DNA of 64,000 nt from JABCYV01 sp035512155 (GTDB lineage Bacteria; Acidobacteriota; Terriglobia; Terriglobales; Acidobacteriaceae): assembly GCA_035512155.1 (NCBI GenBank), contig DATKEN010000014.1, forward strand, positions 124,001 through 188,000, read 5' to 3'. The notes under the pieces are model-generated. The model searched no databases, was not told the DNA's origin, and saw nothing but the letters and a program-made list of their open reading frames with translations. Positions 25,759 through 34,169 of the stretch are shown one piece after another. Numbering within the stretch: the stretch's first letter is position 1; every line of letters begins with the position of its first letter. The position numbers and the translations under genes are program-made.

Positions 25759-26676
25759 CTAACCACCCCCATCCACGTTCGCCACCTGCTTTGCCAGCCC
25801 TCCCGCCAGCACGATTTTGGGATGGAACAACGTCCCAGCGACCCGAGTCGCGATAGCGATCAGTTCCCTCTGACCGGCGAAGACTTTTACCTGGCGGGCG
25901 CGGGAAAGTTCTGGCAAGTTGACGGTCCGGCCGCTGCGGATTCGAGTGGCCATCTCTTCGGTGGCCGTCACGCAAGGAAATTGCGGCAGCAGTTGGCGCG
26001 GATGAATGAACATTTCCTCGGGTTCACCCGCCTTCGCAGCTTCTTCCAATTGTTCAAGCGTGTGCGCCTGAGACAGGTTGAATTCGCCGAGGGTCGTCCG
26101 GCGCAGGGATTCTAAATGTGCCCCACAGCCCATTTCCCGACCCATATCGTGCGCGACCGAGCGCATATAGGTCCCGGAGGCGACGCGGGCTTGGAAACCG
26201 GCTCGATCACCATCGACAGCCAGGATTTCAAGCTCCTTGATTTCAACTCGTACCGGCTTCAGAGGTACATTCTTATGTTTGCGGGCAAGTTTGTAGGCGG
26301 GGACGCCGTGGACCTTCTTGGCGGAAAACGGCGGTGGCATTTGTTCGATGACTCCCTTGAAGCGCGCCGCCAACTCGCGCAGTTGTTCAAGTGACACTTT
26401 AACGGTCTGCTCAGGACTTGCGGGCTCACCCTCCGCGTCATAAGTATCGGTGGCATAGCCGAAGCGGATCACCCCTTCGTAGATTTTTTCCGAGGCGGCA
26501 TAAAACTGCGCCAGCCGAGTAAGGTTGCCGGTGACTAGCGGAAGAACTCCGGTCGCTAACGGATCGAGCGTACCGAGATGGCCGACCGATCGCTGCCCCA
26601 GGATCCGGCGCACGCGGTTCACGACGTCATGGGACGTCAGTCCCCGCGGTTTGTCAATGATGAGAACGCCGTCCAT
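25759..26676 (-). CDS. truB: tRNA pseudouridine(55) synthase TruB
   Basis: This 305-residue enzyme isomerises U55 in the T loop of tRNAs. The N-terminus MDGVLIIDKPRGLTSHDVV and the catalytic Asp motif HLGTLDPLATGVLPL are diagnostic, as is the RFGYATDTYDAEG segment. A C-terminal extension of about 60 residues (TATEEMATRIRSGRTVNLPE) corresponds to the usual PUA-like TruB C-domain. Its start is divergent from the rhomboid gene. Confidence 0.97.
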   Translation of the reverse strand: MDGVLIIDKPRGLTSHDVVNRVRRILGQRSVGHLGTLDPLATGVLPLVTGNLTRLAQFYAASEKIYEGVIRFGYATDTYDAEGEPASPEQTVKVSLEQLRELAARFKGVIEQMPPPFSAKKVHGVPAYKLARKHKNVPLKPVRVEIKELEILAVDGDRAGFQARVASGTYMRSVAHDMGREMGCGAHLESLRRTTLGEFNLSQAHTLEQLEEAAKAGEPEEMFIHPRQLLPQFPCVTATEEMATRIRSGRTVNLPELSRARQVKVFAGQRELIAIATRVAGTLFHPKIVLAGGLAKQVANVDGGG

Positions 26677-26784
26677 AGATGTTCTCTGCTATCGTGGACG
26701 TGGTTGGCCCTCAGGTCAACCCGCGCGGCGGGAATTTATTGGCGTCCAGCACCCGGTTCGTGCCATCCAATCCGCGCTAGAACT

Positions 26785-27480
26785 ATGATTCCCATCCGCG
26801 ACGACCAGCCCCGCTTCAGCACTCCGTACATGACCTATGGTCTGATAGGGTTGAACCTGCTTATCTATTTTTTCGAGTCGGCGCTCGATCCCGAAAGCTT
26901 CAAAACCTTCCTCTTCCAGTTCGGAATGATTCCTTCCCACGTCACCGCACTTTTGTCCGGATCCAGCCGGCTGAGCCCGGTTGCTGTTTTCCTTCCGGCT
27001 TTTACCTCCATGTTCCTGCACGGATCGTGGATGCACGTGATCGGCAACATGTGGTTCCTATGGATCTTCGGCGACAATATTGAAGATTATCTCGGCCACT
27101 TCAGTTATCTGGTGTTCTATATTTTGAGCGGAGTGGCGGCTGCTTTCGCCCAGGTTGTCCTGAATCCCGCTTCGCGCGTACCGACGGTGGGCGCGAGTGG
27201 CGCTGTCGCGGGCGTTCTCGGCGCCTATTTCGTTCTTTATCCGCGAGCCCGGGTGTTGACTTGGTTTCTGTTCTTTTTCTTTTACGTCCCGGCGTGGGTC
27301 ATGCTGGGCTACTGGTTTGTGGTGCAATTCCTAAGCGGTGCCGCCAGCGCGGTCACTTATGCCGGCGAAAACAGCGGCGGCGTCGCCTTCTGGGCGCATG
27401 TGGGAGGATTCATCGCCGGAATTGTGCTGATCAAATTGTTTCCGGAGCGGCCGCGCAGGTATCGGTACGGCACGTGGTAG
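26785..27480 (+). CDS. Rhomboid-family intramembrane serine protease
   Basis: This protein of 231 residues has six or seven membrane segments. The catalytic Ser is in VPTVGASGAVAGVLGAYF and the His in FWAHVGGFIAGI; the early motif FLHGSWMHVIGNMWFLWIFG is also typical. ATG 26785 is chosen since the family homology starts there (MIPIRDDQPRFSTPYMTY); a longer frame from 26578 overlaps truB on the other strand and is not expected. Rhomboids cut within or near substrate transmembrane helices; the substrate here is unknown. Confidence 0.93.
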   Translation: MIPIRDDQPRFSTPYMTYGLIGLNLLIYFFESALDPESFKTFLFQFGMIPSHVTALLSGSSRLSPVAVFLPAFTSMFLHGSWMHVIGNMWFLWIFGDNIEDYLGHFSYLVFYILSGVAAAFAQVVLNPASRVPTVGASGAVAGVLGAYFVLYPRARVLTWFLFFFFYVPAWVMLGYWFVVQFLSGAASAVTYAGENSGGVAFWAHVGGFIAGIVLIKLFPERPRRYRYGTW

Positions 27481-27502
27481 GAGTCGCTTCTGACTTCTAG
27501 AA

Positions 27503-28102
27503 TTACAGTCCGTTAGCGCGATTACGAATGAGGGACAGAAATTCCGTACGGGTTTCCTGCTCGTCGCGAAAGCAGCCTAGCATCGATGATGTCACCGCAG
27601 CCGAGTGCTGCTTCTCCACGCCTCGCATCATCATGCACAAGTGGCGTGCCTCGATGACCACTCCCACACCTTGGGGTTCGATTGCTTTCTGAATGGTTTC
27701 CGCGATCTGCGTGGTCAGACGCTCCTGAATCTGTAGACGTCGCGAAAAGATTTCGATCAGGCGGGGAAGTTTGCTGAGTCCGATCACCTTGCCATTCGGA
27801 ATATAGGCAACGTGCACTTTTCCGAAGAAGGGCAGCATGTGATGCTCGCACAAGCTGAACATCTCGATGTCCTTGACAATGACCATCTCATCGTAGGTCA
27901 CCGTGAACAGGGCATTCTTGAGCATGGCCTCCGGGTCTTCCTTGTAGCCTTTGGTGAGAAACTCGTAGGCACGATGCACGCGGTTGGGCGTTCTAACTAA
28001 ACCCTCACGCTTAGGATCTTCGCCCAGCCTGACGAGTATCTCCTCAACCAGATCCTCAAAGCTGGCGCTTGTCGCGCTGTTTGTTTCGACGGATGACCTC
28101 AT
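27503..28102 (-). CDS. folE: GTP cyclohydrolase I FolE
   Basis: This 199-residue enzyme converts GTP to 7,8-dihydroneopterin triphosphate. The zinc ligands and active site are visible in FSLCEHHMLPFFGKVHVAY, in KLPRLIEIFSRRLQIQERLT and in EARHLCMMMRGVEKQHS. It is the last gene of the GT2 - PTPS - PTPS - folE operon (31 bp after the second PTPS gene). The product feeds the PTPS enzymes directly, or folate synthesis. Confidence 0.98.
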   Translation of the reverse strand: MRSSVETNSATSASFEDLVEEILVRLGEDPKREGLVRTPNRVHRAYEFLTKGYKEDPEAMLKNALFTVTYDEMVIVKDIEMFSLCEHHMLPFFGKVHVAYIPNGKVIGLSKLPRLIEIFSRRLQIQERLTTQIAETIQKAIEPQGVGVVIEARHLCMMMRGVEKQHSAAVTSSMLGCFRDEQETRTEFLSLIRNRANGL

Positions 28103-28133
28103 GATTCCCTGCTTCTTCCTCTTATAACGCCCT

Positions 28134-28556
28134 TTATCGGCGAATTTCAGAGCCGCCGGCGTATTCGAACGAATTCATCATCGTCTCTTCGATGCCTACC
28201 TTTTCCAGATGAGCATGGGTGAAGCCACGTTGCAAAATATCGTAGATCATCGAGGACAGGTTTTCCGTGGTCGGAACGACCTCGGTGAATTCAGGAAGCA
28301 TGTTCAAATTCTGGCGGTCGAAGCGGTCCAGGATTGCGAGCTGCACGAAGCCATCGAGATCCGCCAGATTGCATACCATTCCTGTCTTTTCATCGACCGG
28401 CCCACTGACCGTGACTCCAAGCACGTAGTTGTGGCCGTGCCCATACGGGTTATTGCATTTGCCGTAGGTAGCCGCGTTCTCTTCGTCGGACATATCGTCG
28501 CTGTGCAAGCGATGTGAAGCCGAGAATAAATACCGCCGGGTCAAGTGGGCTTTCAC
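28134..28556 (-). CDS. 6-pyruvoyltetrahydropterin synthase/QueD family, copy 2
   Basis: This 140-residue protein starts with GTG 28556, which overlaps the stop codon of the preceding paralogue by 4 bp. It has the zinc histidines (FSASHRLHS, YGHGHNY) and the active-site Cys (GKCNNPYGHGHNY). However, the usual Asp-His pair before the LN motif reads DRQNLN, so the catalytic His of the PTPS triad seems replaced. The Glu of IEETMMN is kept. It may have a different reaction or assist copy 1. Confidence 0.92.
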   Translation of the reverse strand: MKAHLTRRYLFSASHRLHSDDMSDEENAATYGKCNNPYGHGHNYVLGVTVSGPVDEKTGMVCNLADLDGFVQLAILDRFDRQNLNMLPEFTEVVPTTENLSSMIYDILQRGFTHAHLEKVGIEETMMNSFEYAGGSEIRR

Positions 28557-28963
28557 GCTTCACCGTAGAAATCGACAAATAAATCGGGCGTTTCGTATAC
28601 CCGCACCCGGTGCAATTGCGCCTTTTGGAGCTTGGACGCCAGGCGCTGCCAGATCGCGATGGCCAAATTCTCCGTAGTTGGAATGCGGGTAGAAAATTCG
28701 GGAACTTCTTTGTTCAGGAAGCGATGGTCCATCGCATCCAGCACTTCGCGGTTCAGGATTTCTTTCAGTTGCTTTAAATCAACTACAAAGCCAGACCGCG
28801 GATCGACTTCACCTTTCACTGTGACTTCCAGCGTGTAATTATGACCGTGACCATTGGGGTTATTGCATTTGCCGAAAATACGGCGATTCTCCTCCGCGGT
28901 GAAATCCGGATTGTGGTAATAGTGCGAAGCGGCAAACTCGGCTTTGCGGGTGAGATAAACCAT
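28553..28963 (-). CDS. 6-pyruvoyltetrahydropterin synthase family, copy 1
   Basis: This protein of about 136 residues starts at ATG 28963 (MVYLTRKAEFAASHYYHNPD); a longer frame to 29062 would overlap the GT2 gene. The set of active-site residues is complete: zinc His in ASHYYH and GHGHNY, Cys in GKCNNPNGHGHNY, the Asp-His pair in MDHRFLN and Glu in VYETPD. The Cys context CNNPNGHGHNY is that of true PTPS, which converts dihydroneopterin triphosphate to 6-pyruvoyltetrahydropterin. QueD activity (to carboxy-tetrahydropterin) cannot be excluded; no queC or queE is in the window. Confidence 0.93.
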   Translation of the reverse strand: MVYLTRKAEFAASHYYHNPDFTAEENRRIFGKCNNPNGHGHNYTLEVTVKGEVDPRSGFVVDLKQLKEILNREVLDAMDHRFLNKEVPEFSTRIPTTENLAIAIWQRLASKLQKAQLHRVRVYETPDLFVDFYGEA

Positions 28964-29010
28964 TGGTGCCTCAGCGACCAAAACCCCAACTCTAATGGAT
29001 GTTTCAACAT

Positions 29011-30114
29011 CTACGGATGCTTCAACCTCGGCCCGAAAGCCGGCTCTTCCACGCCAATGCACAATCGGGTTTGCGACCCAGGACCCGGCGTCGGCGAAGC
29101 GTAGGTGCGTTCTTTCCAGATCACGATTCCCTTCTTATAAGACACTCTGGAGCGGATCAAAAGATACGAAAACAATGGGAGTCCGATCAAAGAGAAAATA
29201 TTCGCGTCCCAGGAAAAGTGCGCCTTGCGAATTCGCTGAAGAAATAGAGAGAGCAAAGTAACGCCAAGAAGTCCCACCGCGGCAGCCACTCTAAGACGGC
29301 TGTCGATCGCTGCAATGATGGCGATTGCCGCGCTACCCACGATCAGCACAAACTCCGTGAACCGCATAACCGCTAGTCGTCCCGCCGACGGAAACAGCAA
29401 TGCCAAGTTCTTGGTCCAGCCTTCGCGGAGTTGTGCAAAGTTCCTGTACATACGAGTGCGAACCGCGTCTCCGCCGTAGCGAAAGAAAATCCTTCGACCC
29501 AACGCTTTGACGGCCCGCGCCAGAGCGACGTCCTCCAGCAAGCTATTGGCAACGGCGGCGTGTCCCCCGACCGCGTCGTATGCTTCACGAGAAATCAGCA
29601 AATATTGACCGTTGGCCGCTGCCGCAGGAGAAGCAGGATTGCTCACCTGCGAAGGCTTATAGGTTGCCGCCAGCTCTGCAAATATCACTGGCATGACGGA
29701 CTTCTCCCAAAGTCCGTGCACTTCCTGCTCCGGGGAATAGGAAAGCAAAGCCGCACTGTGTTTTCCGGCCTCAGCCACTGCACGAGCCAGCGATCCCGGA
29801 CGATGCACCGTATCTGCATCCGTGAAGAGCAGCCATTCGCCCAGGGCTTCTCTAGTTCCAGCCGCCATGGCGTTGTTCTTGCCGGTCCAGCCCTGAGGCA
29901 AGGACGCAGCATCAATCAGCCGCACGCGAGGAAAAGATTGGGCAATTTCGCGAGTGCGATCGGTCGAGCCATCATCCACCACGATAATTTCGAAAGCCAC
30001 GCCATCCTGTGCTACCAGCGATTCCAGACACGACCCCAGGCTGGCTTCTTCGTTGCGTGCGGGCACAATCACCGAGACGACAGGCGCGCTCGTTGCTGGC
30101 TCCGACGTGACCAT
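29011..30114 (-). CDS. Family 2 glycosyltransferase, membrane-anchored
   Basis: This 367-residue protein has a GT-A fold: VSVIVPARNEEASLGSCLES, the nucleotide site IVVDDGSTDRTREIA, the DxD-like motif LLFTDADTVH, and a later LLEDVALARAVK (ED acceptor motif). The C-terminal third has three or four hydrophobic segments, as in carotenoid or lipid glycosyltransferases of the CruC/hopanoid type. It is first in the operon with two PTPS genes and folE, with a 47-bp gap. A TATAAT box lies 15 nt before the ATG. The acceptor is unknown; a pterin is possible only by context. Confidence 0.88.
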   Translation of the reverse strand: MVTSEPATSAPVVSVIVPARNEEASLGSCLESLVAQDGVAFEIIVVDDGSTDRTREIAQSFPRVRLIDAASLPQGWTGKNNAMAAGTREALGEWLLFTDADTVHRPGSLARAVAEAGKHSAALLSYSPEQEVHGLWEKSVMPVIFAELAATYKPSQVSNPASPAAAANGQYLLISREAYDAVGGHAAVANSLLEDVALARAVKALGRRIFFRYGGDAVRTRMYRNFAQLREGWTKNLALLFPSAGRLAVMRFTEFVLIVGSAAIAIIAAIDSRLRVAAAVGLLGVTLLSLFLQRIRKAHFSWDANIFSLIGLPLFSYLLIRSRVSYKKGIVIWKERTYASPTPGPGSQTRLCIGVEEPAFGPRLKHP

Positions 30115-30127
30115 AAGCCGAATTAGG

Positions 30128-30134
30128 TATTATA
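30128..30134. promoter_or_regulatory. Overlapping divergent -10 boxes
   Basis: The sequence TATTATA contains TATTAT on the plus strand (30128-30133, 6 nt before the TlpA start) and TATAAT on the minus strand (30129-30134, 15 nt before the GT2 start). The two transcripts would compete for the same 7 bp. The -35 regions are weak. Confidence 0.5.
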
Positions 30135-30139
30135 GCTTT

Positions 30140-30628
30140 GTGCGATGCGCCTCGGTGCTGTTTGCCCTCTTCCTTCTTCTCTTGCTCGGCTGCTACAGCA
30201 ATTCTCGTCCTCCGCATATCGGCAATCCCGCTCCCGATTTCACGGTGAAGGACGCCGACCGCAAAGTCAGCCTCGCCGATCTGCGAGGCAAGGTCGTTGT
30301 GTTGAACTTCTGGGCCACCTGGTGTCCGCCCTGCGTGGACGAAATGCCTTCTCTGGTTCAGATGCAACGCAGGATGAAGGCCAAGGGCGTGGCGGTGCTG
30401 GCGGTCAGCGTCGACGCCGATGGCGACGCCTATCACAGATTCCTGAAGGACCACGCGGTCGACCTGCTTACCGTCCGCGATGCCGACCAGAAGAGCAACA
30501 ATCTTTACGGGACATTCAAATTTCCCGAAACTTACATCGTGGATCGCAGCGGAGTTCTGCGCCGCAAGTTTATCGGTCCGGTGGACTGGAGCCAGCCCGA
30601 GATCGTAGATTTTCTGAGCAAACTGTGA
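30140..30628 (+). CDS. TlpA/ResA-like thiol-disulfide lipoprotein
   Basis: This product is about 162 residues from GTG 30140. The N-terminus MRCASVLFALFLLLLLGCYS is a lipoprotein signal with lipobox LLGC (Cys18), so it is membrane-tethered on the outside. The thioredoxin fold follows: IGNPAPDFTVKDADRKVSLA, VLNFWATWCPPCVDEMPSL with the redox CPPC, and FPETYIVDRSGVL with the cis-Pro loop. ResA/TlpA proteins reduce cytochrome or other exported disulfides. There is no ribosome site, and a -10 box lies 6 nt upstream. Confidence 0.9.
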   Translation: MRCASVLFALFLLLLLGCYSNSRPPHIGNPAPDFTVKDADRKVSLADLRGKVVVLNFWATWCPPCVDEMPSLVQMQRRMKAKGVAVLAVSVDADGDAYHRFLKDHAVDLLTVRDADQKSNNLYGTFKFPETYIVDRSGVLRRKFIGPVDWSQPEIVDFLSKL

Positions 30629-30789
30629 AGATCAACTGGCTCGGACGCCTCCCCAACGAATATTTTCGTAAGGCCACTCCTGCAACACTCCAGCCCTTCT
30701 TTTCACCGGCATCCCTCAGATTGACAGGTTTCATTTCTGCGGAGTAGCGTTGCGTCTACCTTCGGCCGCTATTTCGTAAGGAGGCTTCG

Positions 30790-31728
30790 ATGAGAAAACC
30801 CCACATCATTGCAGGCGTACTTCTTGGGGCGACCGCGCTGGCAGTTGGCCTATCGTCAGTTCTGGCCCAGGAGGCGTCATCAACTGGGCCCCCGGTCCAT
30901 ATGGTGGTGACTGTGGAACCTCGTCACGGCTCCAACGTTCCAGTCATTAACCGCGAGGATGTGATGGTATACCAAGGTCGCGATCGGGCTAAGGTTACGG
31001 ACTGGCTCGCATTGCAAGGAGAGCACGCAGGACTTCAACTCTTCATCCTAATCGACGACTCTGCGAACACAAGCCTGGGTTCGCAATTGGAAGATATACG
31101 CCAATTCATCAATGCGCAGCCCGCAACCACGGCGATCGGCGTCGCATATATGCGAAACGGCATCGCAGACGTCCTGCAGAACCCGACCAACGACCATGCG
31201 CAGGCAGCCAAAGCGCTCCGCCTTCCGTTCGGAGACCCGGGCGCGTCTGCCAGCCCTTATTTCTCCGTGACCGACTTGATCAAGCGCTGGCCCGAAACTC
31301 CCGTTCGCCGCGAGATCCTGATGGTTTCGGACGGCATCGATCGTTATTGGGGCAGCGGACCTAGCGACCCCTATGTGGACTCCACCATCGAGGACGCCCA
31401 GCGCGCCGGAGTCATCATTTTCTCGATCTATATGCCCGGCGGGGGTCACTTTGGTCATAGTTTCTGGCGCATCAACTGGGGACAGAACTATCTTTCCCAG
31501 ATTTCCGACGAGACCGGCGGAGAATCCTACTACCTAGGTTTCGGCGCTCCGGTCTCGTTTGCTCCGTACCTGGATGATCTAACCCACCGATTGACTCGCC
31601 AATACCTGCTGACGTTTATCGCCAAGCCAGAGAAAAAGGCTGGCTTCCAACAGGTCAAGCTTCGTACCGAAGTGCCAAATGCGGAGTTGGTCGCGGCCGA
31701 CAGAGTCTACGTGCCAGTTGGACCATAG
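30790..31728 (+). CDS. Secreted VWFA-related domain protein
   Basis: This 312-residue protein has a signal peptide (MRKPHIIAGVLLGATALAVG, continuing to VLAQ) and a VWA fold: LQLFILIDDSANTSLGSQLE with a partly altered MIDAS (DDSAN instead of DxSxS), then EILMVSDGIDRYWG. The C-terminus RQYLLTFIAKPEKKAGFQQV is like that of the first VWFA protein in this window. A very strong AAGGAGG site precedes the ATG. It is monocistronic; the role is unknown. Confidence 0.85.
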   Translation: MRKPHIIAGVLLGATALAVGLSSVLAQEASSTGPPVHMVVTVEPRHGSNVPVINREDVMVYQGRDRAKVTDWLALQGEHAGLQLFILIDDSANTSLGSQLEDIRQFINAQPATTAIGVAYMRNGIADVLQNPTNDHAQAAKALRLPFGDPGASASPYFSVTDLIKRWPETPVRREILMVSDGIDRYWGSGPSDPYVDSTIEDAQRAGVIIFSIYMPGGGHFGHSFWRINWGQNYLSQISDETGGESYYLGFGAPVSFAPYLDDLTHRLTRQYLLTFIAKPEKKAGFQQVKLRTEVPNAELVAADRVYVPVGP

Positions 31729-31796
31729 CTGCGAAGCCAAGCGATCTTGGGTGGCGGTTCCCGGAGGCGAAAGCGGCCCGAGCGTCGGCACGCGTG

Positions 31797-33986
31797 CTAG
31801 CGATTTTTCAGCGCAAGAGCTTCTGTAAGAGCAGACTCTGAATTGCGCTGGAGTTGTGTGGCTCGCCAGCCCAGCTTCTTTCCTATCTCCATCCGAACCA
31901 ACGCGACTGATTGCTGGGCTGAAGCATCTTTGAGAGGCTTCATCAACGATTCGGACTTCAGTAGACAGGCATAAGCCAAGCGCGGCGGAAAACCAGAATC
32001 GCGCAAGAAGAGCGCATAACTGTACCAATCCGTGGCTTCAGTGCGGGCATCATTTACCGCGGCGTCCAATTCGAGCGCATTCTGGTACAGACGAAGCGCT
32101 TGCGGGATTTTGTTCTGCCCCGCTTCGAGCTCGGCCTCGGCCACGCTAGTAAAGCTCTTCAGCCTCTTCTCCCCCGTCTGTGATGCAATTTTCCGCGCCA
32201 ACTCGTACGCCTCTTCCGCTTGCTCTGGATGTTTGGCCTGTGCCTGGCACTGTGCCAGCCGCAGCACGATCGAAATCACATCACTTGCGGGAGGACGATT
32301 CTCTGTCCCGGCATGGGCGATCTTGTCAAGAAACCGAATGTAATAAGGGATCGCGGACTCTGCCTTCCCTTCCCTATCCAACTCACCTGCCAGATAAAGA
32401 GTAGCGCGCAATTGCGAGGGATCGATCGAGATTGCCTTCCTCCAGTTCTGGACGGCCTCATCGGGGTGGCTGAGCTGCTGGGCGAGAATGCCGTAATTGA
32501 CCAGCAAGTTTGCATCCTTAGGGGCGTAGCGCAGCGACTGGCGCGTTAGCGCGTAGGCATCGTCAAAGCGCTTCTGGCCGGTAAGGTATTTGAGCAATGC
32601 GTCGCGCGCTGCAGTATCGGCTGGATTGGCGCGGAGAGCCTGTTGCCACGCTGCGACCGCCTCATCAATTTTGCCGGCCTCCTGTTCCTTCCGACCAAGC
32701 CGCGTCTCTAGCGAACTATCAAACGAGTCGAGGTCCGCGGCTCGCTGCAGATCAGGCAAGCTTTCACTGTGCAGAGCCAGATAGTAACGAACCTGGTCGA
32801 CGGTCCCCCAAGCCAGCAATATCAAAGCGGCGCTGACTCGCAACGCTCTTGCCCAGCGTGAGGTCCCCACCAACCACCGCATGTTGCTGGCGACACTACT
32901 CCGCGCCGCTGCCGTCGCGCTTGACAGGCGGTCTTGCGAATTCAGCAGCAACGCGGCGATGCGGCCATCCCGCAGCTTCCAGATCGCGCCATCAAGGATG
33001 AAGTGATGAATGTTGACCAGTGCTGTGAAGATTAGAAAGCTGGTGCTGAAGTCAGCATGAAACACGCGGCTGGCCAGCCATGGCCCGGGAACAAAGAGCG
33101 CAATACCTCCGACGATTAGCACTCCGAAATATGCCAGCGGACGCCAGCTCCCTGAGTTCTCCCCGGCAGCCTCGCGGCGAGCGTAGTAGCTGGTGATCCA
33201 AAGATACTGGGCCGAGTGCATCACGGCGAGGACGCCGGTGCTATACCGATTCTGCGGAACCTGCATCCGTTCTGCGACCGATAAAATCGTGGGCACCAAA
33301 AACCAGATGAATTGCGTGGAGAAAAGCGTGAGCGAAGGCAATAGCGGCTTCCAGCCCACTTGTCCCACTAGCCGCGACAACCCAAACGTGGAGACCGCCA
33401 CGAATCCCACCCCTAACGGCAGCAAGACAATTGAACTCACCTTACCCGGAATTCCCAGCGAGATAAAGAGCGGATCGTTTGAAGGACCGGTGTGAAAGCT
33501 CAAGAACAAGATCACATAAGAAAGCAAGAACGCGGAGTACAAGGCGCGACGCTCGACGATGGAAACTTTCGCTCCAGCCCGCCGTACGAACATCATGAAC
33601 AATCCGTAATTTTGTCCGCTGTAGTGCCAAGGGCTCCAGGTGAGATAAAGCGTAAAGATCCACGGAAGAGCCCGGAACCAGAAGTGCGACAAGACCAGAG
33701 TCAGAGCCACCAGCGCCGTGATGTGAACCGTAAAGATGCGGTATTTATGGAAGTCTTCCGCGGTATGGTAGGCGCGGTAAAGCGTCGCCATGTAGTGTGG
33801 ATAGTTGAAGAATAGCGCCAGGCCATAGAACGCAATCGACCAGGCGAGAGTATTCGCAATTCCGGCAGAATACGCAAATAGCAACAAGGGCGCCGACCAC
33901 GCGCCGCACCCCACGATGAGATCGAGTGCGGGATTGTAGATCCACAGTGATGGGCTAACAGCGAATTTGCTGTTTGTTTTGGGCAT
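31797..33986 (-). CDS. Polytopic membrane protein with C-terminal TPR repeats
   Basis: This protein is about 729 residues. The start at ATG 33986 is chosen because a TATAAT box (34030-34035, minus strand) lies upstream, inside the longer reading frame. The first 370 residues hold about ten hydrophobic segments with conserved-looking NYPHYMATLYRAYHT, LTWSPWHYSGQNYG and MHSAQYLWITSYYARRE. After a short hydrophobic piece near 400 come several TPR units (AVAAWQQALRANPADTAARD, AVQNWRKAISIDPSQLRATL, ALRLYQNALELDAAVND). I cannot name the family. The His/Tyr-rich membrane part suggests an enzyme or metal/heme site. Confidence 0.8.
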   Translation of the reverse strand: MPKTNSKFAVSPSLWIYNPALDLIVGCGAWSAPLLLFAYSAGIANTLAWSIAFYGLALFFNYPHYMATLYRAYHTAEDFHKYRIFTVHITALVALTLVLSHFWFRALPWIFTLYLTWSPWHYSGQNYGLFMMFVRRAGAKVSIVERRALYSAFLLSYVILFLSFHTGPSNDPLFISLGIPGKVSSIVLLPLGVGFVAVSTFGLSRLVGQVGWKPLLPSLTLFSTQFIWFLVPTILSVAERMQVPQNRYSTGVLAVMHSAQYLWITSYYARREAAGENSGSWRPLAYFGVLIVGGIALFVPGPWLASRVFHADFSTSFLIFTALVNIHHFILDGAIWKLRDGRIAALLLNSQDRLSSATAAARSSVASNMRWLVGTSRWARALRVSAALILLAWGTVDQVRYYLALHSESLPDLQRAADLDSFDSSLETRLGRKEQEAGKIDEAVAAWQQALRANPADTAARDALLKYLTGQKRFDDAYALTRQSLRYAPKDANLLVNYGILAQQLSHPDEAVQNWRKAISIDPSQLRATLYLAGELDREGKAESAIPYYIRFLDKIAHAGTENRPPASDVISIVLRLAQCQAQAKHPEQAEEAYELARKIASQTGEKRLKSFTSVAEAELEAGQNKIPQALRLYQNALELDAAVNDARTEATDWYSYALFLRDSGFPPRLAYACLLKSESLMKPLKDASAQQSVALVRMEIGKKLGWRATQLQRNSESALTEALALKNR

Positions 33987-34029
33987 CTCGCGTGGGAAGG
34001 AGCCGTCGCTCTCAGTTCCACCTGCGCGG

Positions 34030-34035
34030 ATTATA
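34030..34035 (-). promoter_or_regulatory. TATAAT -10 box for membrane-TPR gene
   Basis: A consensus TATAAT (read on the minus strand) is 43 bp before ATG 33986. It argues against the longer frame beginning at TTG 34043. Confidence 0.5.
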
Positions 34036-34169
34036 GGTGGCAAGCGAGGCAGCCGCCGTACCCAGAAGGGTTCGGCTGAAAGTAACTATCGTGTTTGAGT
34101 CACCTTTCGGTTCCTTAACGGTTGTGCTTCCCCCAGCGAACTGGAAGAGTAGCCTCGCATACGCCCCGG

